Source: JAEYLA01 sp035561315 | GTDB lineage: Bacteria > Bacillota > Clostridia > Christensenellales > CAG-138 | NCBI GenBank assembly: GCA_035561315.1 | Contig: DATMXR010000023.1 | Location: 1 to 16,973 of the forward strand | DNA: 16,973 nucleotides | Direction: 5' to 3' | Shown: positions 6,825 through 12,776 of the stretch, piece by piece | Numbering within the stretch: position 1 is the first letter of the stretch | Layout: each line of letters opens with the position of its first letter | Notes under the pieces: model-generated | Told to the model about the DNA's origin: nothing | Databases searched by the model: none | The model's input: the letters and a program-made list of their open reading frames with translations, nothing else | Program-made: the position numbers and the translations under genes

Positions 6825-8102
6825 ATGGGCTATACACAGGAAGAGCTTCTCTCCTTTGTGGAGGAGAACGACGTCAAGTTCGTCCGGCTGATGTTCTGCG
6901 ACCTGTTCGGGCGCGGGCGCAACATTTCCTTGCTGAGTTCGGAGCTTGCGCGCGGGCTTGCCGACGGCGTATCCTTCGACGCTTCCCTGGTGCCGGGGTT
7001 TTTGCGCATTGCGGAATCCGACCTGATGCTGATGCCCGACCCCAACACGCTTGCGCTTTTGCCGTGGCGGCCGCAGCAGGGCCGCGTGGCGCGGCTGCTG
7101 TGCGACATCCGGCACCCGGACGGCACGGCTTTTGCGGGGAGCAGTCGCAACCTGCTGCGCGAGGCCGTGCGCAAAGCGCAGAAAATGGGCTATACCTGCC
7201 AGATCGGCGTGGAGTGCGAATTCTACCTCTTTCAGCTGGACGAAGACGGCAGCCCCACCCGCAAGCCGCACGACAGCGCGGGATTTCTGGACATCGCCCC
7301 GCGAGACCGCGGCGAAAACGTACGGCGCGAGATCTGCCTGACGCTTGAGAGCATGGGCATTTCTGTGGAAAGCTCGCACCACGAATCCGGCCCCGGCCAG
7401 AACGAGATCGTATTGAAATACGCGGGCGCTTTACGCGCGGCGGACAACCTGATGACATTGAAGCAGGTCGTCCGCACGGTCGCCAGCAAAAACGGGCTGT
7501 TCGCGTCATTTTTGCCCAAGCCCATACCGGGCGTGATCGGCAGCGGGCTGCATGTGAACATGAGTCTGCTTTCGGGCACGGATAACCTCTTTGAAAAGAG
7601 CGGCGCCCGCGCGCCCGAGGCCGAAGGCTTTTTGGCGGGCATTCTGCGCCGCGCCGCCGAGATGACCTCCCTGCTGAACCCCATGCCCAACTCCTACGAG
7701 CGTTTGGGCAAAATGGAGGCGCCGGGGTACGTGAGCTGGTCCCACCAGAACCGCTCACAGTGGATCCGCATCCCCGCGGCGCAGGGCGAGTCCTCCCGCA
7801 TGGAGCTTCGCGCCCCCGACCCTGCCATCAATCCCTACATCGCGTTCGCGCTGCTGATCCACGCGGGGCTGGAGGGCATGGAGGAGCATCTGCCGCCGCC
7901 CAAGGCGGCCGACGCCGCCGAGCCGTTGTCCCGCCTGCCGCAAACGCTTCTGGACGCCGTGCAGATCGCAGAAACGAGCGAATTTGTCGCCCGCGTGCTG
8001 CCCGAGCAGGTAAGGAAGCATTTGTTCCAGGTGCAGCGGGACGCCGACAAATTCGAGCCCGCCGCCCTCCCCGCGCTCGAAGACCCGCTCTTTGACGTAT
8101 AA
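6825..8102 (+). CDS. glnA: Glutamine synthetase, type I
   Basis: A 425-residue cytosolic enzyme that makes glutamine from glutamate and ammonia using ATP. Recognised elements are the metal-binding GVECEFYLF (residues 128–136), the HHESGPGQNEI segment (185–195), the ATP/glutamate His243 in GSGLHVNMS, the NRSQWIRIP region (309–317) and the RMELRAPDPAINPYIAF C-terminal metal site (325–341). The beta-grasp N-domain (1–100) is present but short, making the protein slightly smaller than usual. There is no adenylylation loop of the GSI-beta type. The canonical SARNRSP is SHQNRSQ here, near the substrate site, so a changed substrate preference cannot be excluded. The start has AGGAGG (6813–6818) seven bases before the ATG. 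An ANTAR regulator follows after 39 bp, a pairing known in Clostridia. Confidence 0.9.
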   Translation: MGYTQEELLSFVEENDVKFVRLMFCDLFGRGRNISLLSSELARGLADGVSFDASLVPGFLRIAESDLMLMPDPNTLALLPWRPQQGRVARLLCDIRHPDGTAFAGSSRNLLREAVRKAQKMGYTCQIGVECEFYLFQLDEDGSPTRKPHDSAGFLDIAPRDRGENVRREICLTLESMGISVESSHHESGPGQNEIVLKYAGALRAADNLMTLKQVVRTVASKNGLFASFLPKPIPGVIGSGLHVNMSLLSGTDNLFEKSGARAPEAEGFLAGILRRAAEMTSLLNPMPNSYERLGKMEAPGYVSWSHQNRSQWIRIPAAQGESSRMELRAPDPAINPYIAFALLIHAGLEGMEEHLPPPKAADAAEPLSRLPQTLLDAVQIAETSEFVARVLPEQVRKHLFQVQRDADKFEPAALPALEDPLFDV

Positions 8103-8141
8103 GGCGGGGACAGCTCAGATGCGTATGATGCAGCAAAGGGG

Positions 8142-8717
8142 GTGGCGGCGACGGACCGGATCCTTTTGATCTCAAGCACCGTAAAGGGCGGCCAGCTCCT
8201 GCAGGATATCCTGGGCGCCATACCCGGCGAGCTGGCGCTTGCGCAGAGCGGCGCGGAGGCGCGCCGGAACCTGACGGAGGGCGACTACGCGCTCGTCGTG
8301 GTCAACGCGCCGCTGACCGACGAGTTCGGCCACGATCTCGCGCTGGATTTTGCGGCGAACACCGCCGCGGGCGTGGTGCTGCTTGTAAAAGCGGAGCTGT
8401 ATGACGAGGTGGCCGAGCGCGCGGAACCGGGCGGGATATTTTGCCTGACGAAGCCCATGACGCGCAGCACCATGCTGCATACCGTAAAGCTTGCGCTGGC
8501 CGCCCACACGCGGCTCAACCAGCTTTTGCAGGAAAAGCGGACGCTCGAAAGAAGGCTGGAGCAGCAGCGTTTGGTGGACCGCGCCAAATTCGCGCTGATG
8601 GAGCACGCCTCCATGACCGAGGCGCAGGCGCACCGGTACCTTGTGAAGCAGGCGATGGACCTGCGCACCACCAAGGAATCCGTGGCCAACCAGGTGCTTT
8701 CCGTGTACGAGGTATGA
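8142..8717 (+). CDS. ANTAR-domain antiterminator with pseudo-receiver
   Basis: A 191-residue protein: a receiver-like domain (about 5–118), a helical linker (120–142) and a C-terminal ANTAR domain (about 138–187, with VDRAKFALMEHASMTEAQAH). ANTAR domains bind paired RNA hairpins and block terminators; next to glnA they control nitrogen genes. The receiver keeps the conserved Lys104 (TKP), but the phospho-acceptor Asp position reads VVVNAPLTDE, with Asn55, so regulation by phosphorylation is unlikely. The start is a GTG at 8142, the only usual start codon in this frame after the glnA stop. The G-run AAAGGGGG abuts it directly, an unusually short spacing. The gene is in the same frame as glnA, with no stop between 8103 and 8142. 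Co-transcription with glnA is likely. The name NitR is used for related proteins, but I do not assign it. Confidence 0.85.
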   Translation: MAATDRILLISSTVKGGQLLQDILGAIPGELALAQSGAEARRNLTEGDYALVVVNAPLTDEFGHDLALDFAANTAAGVVLLVKAELYDEVAERAEPGGIFCLTKPMTRSTMLHTVKLALAAHTRLNQLLQEKRTLERRLEQQRLVDRAKFALMEHASMTEAQAHRYLVKQAMDLRTTKESVANQVLSVYEV

Positions 8718-8754
8718 GTATGACGCCTTTCGTTCAAAAAGGAGCCTGTCTGTA

Positions 8755-9867
8755 ATGGAAGGAAAACGCCGCCGCAAAGCAAAGAACAAGCGCAAGACCG
8801 TATTGCGCCTGTTGTTCCTGTTCGGCATTTTGCTTCTGATACTCGCCGGCGTGGTGGCGGGGATACTGCTTTTGAACCATTCCATGTCCACCCAGGCGGC
8901 CCTGACGCAACTGCCGTTCGCCCCGCAGGACAAGGCGATCTTTACCGGGCAGGGCTTTTTATACGTCAAGGACGGCACGCTCTATTACAAGGACCTGAAC
9001 AACGAAAGCAGCGACTACCACGCGCCCGTGGCGTCCGACCTGAAGCTTGCCGCAAGCGCGACCATCCACGCGGTGTACAACAGCAAGGCGCTCAAAATCG
9101 TGGACACCACATATCCCGTAGAGTTTACCGGCACGCTGCTGTATGTGACCTGCGGCTCCACCACGGTGGCGGCGCTCCGGGCCGACGAGACCGGCGCGGA
9201 AACCATACAGGTGTTCGACAGGACGGGCGCGCAGAAGGACCAGCTGACATTCCCCGGCCAGTTCATTGTGGATTATGGCTTCTATACCGCGGGCAACGAG
9301 TACCTGTACGTGCTCACAACCTCCCTGGACAGCGGCACGCCGCTTTCCACCATCACCATATACGATATGACGCGCGCGGCGACGAGCGGCGTGATGCAGA
9401 TACAAAACCAGCTCATCGAGCACATCTACTTTACGTCCTCGGGCATATACGCGGTGGGCACAAACCAGCTCATCCGCTACTCGCTCGAAGGAAACCGCGA
9501 AAGCTACCGCGAAATGCTCTACGGCTGGGAAGTGATGGATTATGAAGCGGCCGGCAGCCCGCTCTTCCTGTTAAGGCCCCGCAGCGCCGACAAGCCCGGC
9601 ACCGTCAAGCTCCTGACGGTAAAGGACGCGGACGTGGCCGGGACGACGCAGCGGCTGTATCAGCTCCCCGCCGGCACCGTGGACGCGTTTATCATGGGCG
9701 GAAAGCTCGTGGCCGTGACAAACGACGGCTACACGGTGTACGGCGCGGACGGGAAACTCGTCAACACCCGCCATGTGGCGGCGGAGATCGTATCCGCGGA
9801 GAAAATCGATTCCGGCACGCTTTTGCTGCATTCCGCTTCGGCCTGCTACACGGTCAAAGTGGCATAA
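8755..9867 (+). CDS. DUF5711 family membrane-anchored protein
   Basis: A 370-residue protein with a strongly basic N-terminus (MEGKRRRKAKNKRK), one transmembrane segment (about 16–41) and a large extracytoplasmic domain. That domain is made of repeated short beta-rich units (for example GQGFLYVKDGTLYYKDL, YTAGNEYLYVLTTS, FTSSGIYAVGTNQLIRYS and TNDGYTVYGADGKLV), which looks like a beta-propeller. This matches DUF5711 proteins of Clostridia, whose function is unknown. The ATG at 8755 is preceded by AAGGAG (8739–8744). It lies between the ANTAR gene (37 bp) and a CvpA-family gene, the usual partner of DUF5711 genes. An envelope role is inferred from topology only. Confidence 0.8.
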   Translation: MEGKRRRKAKNKRKTVLRLLFLFGILLLILAGVVAGILLLNHSMSTQAALTQLPFAPQDKAIFTGQGFLYVKDGTLYYKDLNNESSDYHAPVASDLKLAASATIHAVYNSKALKIVDTTYPVEFTGTLLYVTCGSTTVAALRADETGAETIQVFDRTGAQKDQLTFPGQFIVDYGFYTAGNEYLYVLTTSLDSGTPLSTITIYDMTRAATSGVMQIQNQLIEHIYFTSSGIYAVGTNQLIRYSLEGNRESYREMLYGWEVMDYEAAGSPLFLLRPRSADKPGTVKLLTVKDADVAGTTQRLYQLPAGTVDAFIMGGKLVAVTNDGYTVYGADGKLVNTRHVAAEIVSAEKIDSGTLLLHSASACYTVKVA

Positions 9868-9914
9868 CCGGCGCCCGCGCCATGGCGGCGCGGAACCGGG
9901 AACGGAGGCTTTTT

Positions 9915-10616
9915 ATGAATTTACTGGATATCGCCGTGCTGCTGGTGTTCGCGGTGTTTTTGCTGGGCGGCTGGTACCGCGGCTTTGTGCACACGGTGCT
10001 CTCGCTGGGCGCGTACGTGCTCGCGTTCGCGCTTGCGCTTTGCCTGCGGCCCCTTGTCACCAACGCCATCAAGGCGGACGAGGAGCTTTACACCACGGCG
10101 CTCTATTATACGGAAGGCGCGGAACTGGTGCAGGATGTGGAACTGAGCAAGACCCCGATCTCCGGGCTGAGCGCGGAGCAGCTTTCCGGCGTGATGGAAA
10201 ACGCCACGCTGCCCGTGCCCATGGGCGAGCGGATCTCCGAGAACATCGCGCGCGAAGCCTTTGCGGAGGACGGCGCGTCCACATTGGGCGAATACTTCAA
10301 CCTGACGATTGTCAGCGTGTTTTTGAACCTGCTGGCCGTATTGGCGCTGTTCGCCGTGGTGCGCTTACTGCTCGCGTTTGCCATACACCTGGTGACATAC
10401 GCGAGGAACGGGCTCCCGGTGCTGCATTCGGCGGACGGGCTGCTGGGGGCGTGCTTCGGGCTGATTCGCGGGTTTTTGGCGATGTACCTGATATTCCTTC
10501 TGGTGCCCATACTGCTGATTATACTGCCCAAGGCGGGCGATTTGATAGACGCCTCGTACTTCGGGAGCTTCTTCTACAACTCCAACCTGCTGCTGCGGCT
10601 GATACCGGGAACGTAA
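9915..10616 (+). CDS. CvpA family membrane protein
   Basis: A 233-residue protein with the CvpA pattern: an N-terminal MNLLDIAVLLVFAVFLLGGW hydrophobic segment followed by YRGF, a second segment at about 27–45, a long polar insert (50–125), then two more segments (about 129–160 and 175–205). The GLLGACFGLIRGFLAMYLIF stretch (176–195) is typical of the family, named after colicin V production and of uncertain molecular function. An upstream in-frame ATG exists at 9882, but the ATG at 9915 has the good Shine-Dalgarno GGAGG (9904–9908) and gives the normal N-terminus, so I chose it. It follows DUF5711 by 47 bp and ends this plus-strand run. Confidence 0.85.
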   Translation: MNLLDIAVLLVFAVFLLGGWYRGFVHTVLSLGAYVLAFALALCLRPLVTNAIKADEELYTTALYYTEGAELVQDVELSKTPISGLSAEQLSGVMENATLPVPMGERISENIAREAFAEDGASTLGEYFNLTIVSVFLNLLAVLALFAVVRLLLAFAIHLVTYARNGLPVLHSADGLLGACFGLIRGFLAMYLIFLLVPILLIILPKAGDLIDASYFGSFFYNSNLLLRLIPGT

Positions 10617-10627
10617 GCAGATAGGAG

Positions 10628-10651
10628 CAAAAAGATCGCATCCGCTTTTTG
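10628..10651. terminator. Possible bidirectional terminator between convergent genes
   Basis: CAAAAAG (10628–10634) pairs with CTTTTTG (10645–10651) around a 10-nt loop. A/T tracts on both sides of a stem can terminate in both directions, and it lies between the converging CvpA and GNAT genes. The stem is AT-rich and short, so this is weak evidence. A second small hairpin, GAAGG/CCTTC at 10691–10707, overlaps no U-run. Confidence 0.35.
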
Positions 10652-10707
10652 AGGAGTGCGGAAACGGCCGAACCAATACGCTATTATTCGGAAGGACGTA
10701 TCCCTTC

Positions 10708-11460
10708 TCACTTTTTATGAGCAAGCAGTTTCTTTAAGTATCCTTCGTTCAGCAAATGCACCGTTTCAAATTTGCCGCGATAAAGCACAGCCCAATTGTT
10801 GAATACGCAGGGAAGCAATTTTGCCTTTTCCAGCGTATCGACCGCAATTAAGGTGAGCGGAATATGGTTTTCTCTGCAATAGCTTTCAACCTGTGCGATA
10901 CAATCCGGAATATAGGGACACTGCACGCTGTAGTAGATTGTCAAATCCTCGCCGGCGATGCGTTGCGCTTTTGCGCGCTCTGTGAACCGCGGCGTTGTTC
11001 CATCGAACGACAACGCCAATAAAAGATACTCGTCGCCAACTGCATCGACCGCTTCAAAGCCAAACGATTCCATGAACTTTCTGTCGGACAAAAAGGGTTT
11101 TTTCTTGTTGGAACCGACACAAACGCCGGACTTGCCCTGCCGCTTCGCGTCCTCGATACAGTATGCAAGAAGCTCCTTTCCATGCCCTTTTCCCCGAAAG
11201 CTTCCCGATACCCACAGGCAATAGACGTAGATATAGTTTTCGCCGGTAACGGGGACCCAGGCTTTTTCAAGCGGCGCGTATTCAATAAAGACCTTGCCTT
11301 TCTCATCCAGCTTCCGGAATACATGCCCTTCCCGCATTCTCTCTTTGAGCCATGCCTTTTTCAAGCCGACGCCGCGCCGATGCTTTTGACCGGCTATGGC
11401 GCAGCATACGTGCTCACGGCTCAAATTTTCCGCCGTCAGGTTGACGTATTGCCCTCCCAT
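10708..11460 (-). CDS. GNAT acetyltransferase with C-terminal YoaP domain
   Basis: A 250-residue protein in two parts. Residues 1–150 are a GNAT fold with the acetyl-CoA loop RGKGHGKELL (89–98) and the N-terminal EHVCCAIAG typical of this subgroup. Residues about 170–250 are a YoaP domain: a thioredoxin-like beginning IYYSVQCPYIPDCI with Cys181 and Cys187, then FNNWAVLYRGKF. The family is widespread in Firmicutes; the acetyl acceptor is unknown, and the cysteine pair might be redox- or metal-active. The ATG at 11460 is preceded on the minus strand by AAGGGGAAG. The DNA is visibly less GC-rich than its neighbours and the gene is alone, convergent with CvpA, which suggests later acquisition. 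An 18-bp palindrome lies 25 bp upstream of the start. Confidence 0.85.
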   Translation of the reverse strand: MGGQYVNLTAENLSREHVCCAIAGQKHRRGVGLKKAWLKERMREGHVFRKLDEKGKVFIEYAPLEKAWVPVTGENYIYVYCLWVSGSFRGKGHGKELLAYCIEDAKRQGKSGVCVGSNKKKPFLSDRKFMESFGFEAVDAVGDEYLLLALSFDGTTPRFTERAKAQRIAGEDLTIYYSVQCPYIPDCIAQVESYCRENHIPLTLIAVDTLEKAKLLPCVFNNWAVLYRGKFETVHLLNEGYLKKLLAHKK

Positions 11461-11485
11461 TCCATCTTCCCCTTCACGATTTGCG

Positions 11486-11503
11486 TTTATCGTATACGAT
11501 AAA
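11486..11503. promoter_or_regulatory. 18-bp perfect palindrome, likely operator
   Basis: TTTATCGTATACGATAAA is a perfect 18-bp palindrome centred on GTATAC. It lies 25 bp upstream of the GNAT-YoaP start codon. A perfect palindrome of this size without a loop is typical of a dimeric repressor site, and GTATAC-centred sites are common for GntR-type regulators. No candidate regulator is encoded nearby. Confidence 0.55.
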
Positions 11504-11527
11504 ACCTGACAGCAGCGTGTCAGGTTT
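11502..11527 (-). terminator. Intrinsic terminator of the LOG–USP pair
   Basis: AAACCTGACA (11502–11511) pairs perfectly over 10 bp with TGTCAGGTTT (11518–11527) around a 6-nt loop. Read on the minus strand, the hairpin ends in GGTTTTAT after an A-rich 5' side. It lies about 107 bp after the stop codon of the USP-like gene. It shares two bases with the palindrome upstream of the GNAT gene, so it may insulate the two genes. Confidence 0.6.
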
Positions 11528-11633
11528 ATGAGTGCTTCTAAAATTAGACCGCAATATCGGAAGGAGGTTGGAAACGCTTGCCCCCGGCTTTTTGAGCATG
11601 AGTTTCAGCATGCATCCTATTCCAACGCTATCC

Positions 11634-12047
11634 CTACACGATCTCCACCCGCATCCCCGGCAGGCGGCGCTGCATGCGGGTGACGAAGGTATCGCCCGAG
11701 GTATCCGGCGACGCGCCCAGCACCAGTACGGACGCCTCGTGCGCCTTGGCGTAGACCTCCAAAGTCCCCTCCACGTCGTCGGCGCGCAGCATGGCGAGCG
11801 AACCGCCCGCAAGCTGCGCCGCGGTAAAGAGGTATTCCAAAGCCTCCCCTTCGATCGCATTTCCCAGGAAATTTTCCCCTGTTCTGACCGCATGCACGAT
11901 ATGCAGCGGCAGGCCGCGCTCGCGGGCGATCTCCTCCCCGCGGTCCACCAGCCTTGCGCAGGTGCGCTGGCGGGTCACGCACACCATGACGATGCGCTTC
12001 TCGTGTTCATGCTCCATCATTGTGGCGGGTGAAAGCGTCTTTTTCAT
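11634..12047 (-). CDS. Universal stress protein-like (USP/KdpD-type) protein
   Basis: A 137-residue cytosolic protein. From residue about 18 it follows the alpha/beta USP-like pattern: RIVMVCVTRQRTCARLVDRG (first strand and helix), LPLHIVHAV, then a C-terminal ASVLVLGAS strand (105–113). This variant is found in Clostridia and resembles the USP domain of KdpD. The classical ATP-binding G-2X-G-9X-G(S/T) ending is not clear; the sequence after LVLGAS is PDTSGDTFVTRMQRR. The start is the ATG at 12047 with GGAGGGC upstream. This ATG overlaps the TGA of the LOG gene (ATGA), so the two are translationally coupled. The function is unknown; a role as a small sensor or partner protein is inference. 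Confidence 0.75.
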   Translation of the reverse strand: MKKTLSPATMMEHEHEKRIVMVCVTRQRTCARLVDRGEEIARERGLPLHIVHAVRTGENFLGNAIEGEALEYLFTAAQLAGGSLAMLRADDVEGTLEVYAKAHEASVLVLGASPDTSGDTFVTRMQRRLPGMRVEIV

Positions 12048-12637
12048 ACGCTGCCCTCCGTTGCCTGTAATTTATCCGGCAGATCGGCCGGGACATAGGA
12101 TCGGATGAGCGAAACCGCCTCGCGCGCGCCGCCCGCTACGGCGTACATGGCGCGGTAGGCGACGTCCGCGAAATTTTCGGCGTAAAGCCGCTCGAACTGC
12201 TCCAGAATGGGGTCGAAAAAGCCGTCCAGGTTGATGATGACGATGGGCTTGTCGTGGTAGCCGAGCTGCCGCAAAGTAATGACCTCGAGCACCTCTTCGA
12301 GCGTGCCGAAGCCGCCCGGCAGCGCGATGAACGCGCTTGCGAGGTCCTCCATGCGCTGCTTGCGCTCGTGCATGGTTTCGGTCTGGTAAAATTCCGTGCA
12401 TTCGGTGTAGGCGATGCCGGGCTTGTTGAGCCGCTCCGGTATGACGCCTATGATGCGCCCGTTTTCCTTCCTGACGCCGCGCGCCACGGCCCCCATCAGG
12501 CCGCGCTGGCCGCCGCCGAACACCATGCCCGCGCCCGAACGCGCAACGGCGGTGCCCAGCTCCTCCGCCAGGGCGAAATATTTCTGCTCCAGCAGCGCGC
12601 TGGAGGAGGCGAAAATACAAACGTTGTTTTGCTTCAT
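12044..12637 (-). CDS. LOG family protein (TIGR00730), putative nucleoside 5'-monophosphate phosphoribohydrolase
   Basis: A 197-residue Rossmann-fold protein of typical length. The diagnostic motifs are present: GGGQRGLMG (41–49), MHERKQRM (89–96) and PGGFGTLEE (107–115), the last being the nucleotide-binding and catalytic motif of LOG enzymes. Characterised members release the base from cytokinin or AMP-type 5'-monophosphates; the bacterial physiological substrate is usually unclear. The ATG at 12637 has AGAGGAG about 12 bases upstream, slightly far. A good promoter is seen at 12691–12719. The downstream USP-like gene overlaps by 4 bp, so both are made from one message. Confidence 0.88.
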   Translation of the reverse strand: MKQNNVCIFASSSALLEQKYFALAEELGTAVARSGAGMVFGGGQRGLMGAVARGVRKENGRIIGVIPERLNKPGIAYTECTEFYQTETMHERKQRMEDLASAFIALPGGFGTLEEVLEVITLRQLGYHDKPIVIINLDGFFDPILEQFERLYAENFADVAYRAMYAVAGGAREAVSLIRSYVPADLPDKLQATEGSV

Positions 12638-12689
12638 GTAACGAAGGTACTCCTCTTTTCGTGAGGGCCGGCGGCAAAAGACTCAGCCC

Positions 12690-12719
12690 TACTATATAGT
12701 ATCGTCAGTTTTGTTTCAC
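12690..12719 (-). promoter_or_regulatory. Promoter of the LOG–USP pair with overlapping palindrome
   Basis: On the minus strand, GTGAAA (12719–12714) and TATAGT (12696–12691) are separated by exactly 17 bp, giving a sigma-A-type promoter about 55 bp before the start codon. The -10 region lies in a perfect 12-bp palindrome, TACTATATAGTA (12690–12701), which may be a regulator site or chance in an AT-rich box. Confidence 0.5.
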
Positions 12720-12742
12720 GCGTTCTTTCCACTTTATATATT

Positions 12743-12763
12743 ATTGCGCGCGCCGCGCGCAAT
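12743..12763 (-). terminator. Hairpin after the PBP gene
   Basis: ATTGCGCGC (12743–12751) pairs perfectly with GCGCGCAAT (12755–12763) around a 3-nt loop, 14 bp after the PBP stop codon. On the minus strand it is followed by AATAATATATAAAG rather than a clean U-run, so it may be a poor intrinsic terminator or an mRNA 3' stabiliser. Confidence 0.45.
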
Positions 12764-12776
12764 CCGCAGGCGCTTT

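Noticed and set aside
5570..6826. Long antisense open frame across the DUF695–RraB gene and the glnA leader
   Set aside because: No recognisable domain and a composition typical of a shadow frame. It crosses the promoter and terminator signals of the sense strand.
6731..7348. Open frame starting in the leader hairpin and running into glnA in another frame
   Set aside because: No Shine-Dalgarno and an Arg/Ala-rich translation after entering glnA. The glnA frame is unambiguous.
12072..12677. Alternative minus-strand frame across the LOG gene
   Set aside because: Arg/His/Ala-rich shadow; the LOG motifs GGGQRGLMG and PGGFGTLEE are in the other frame.
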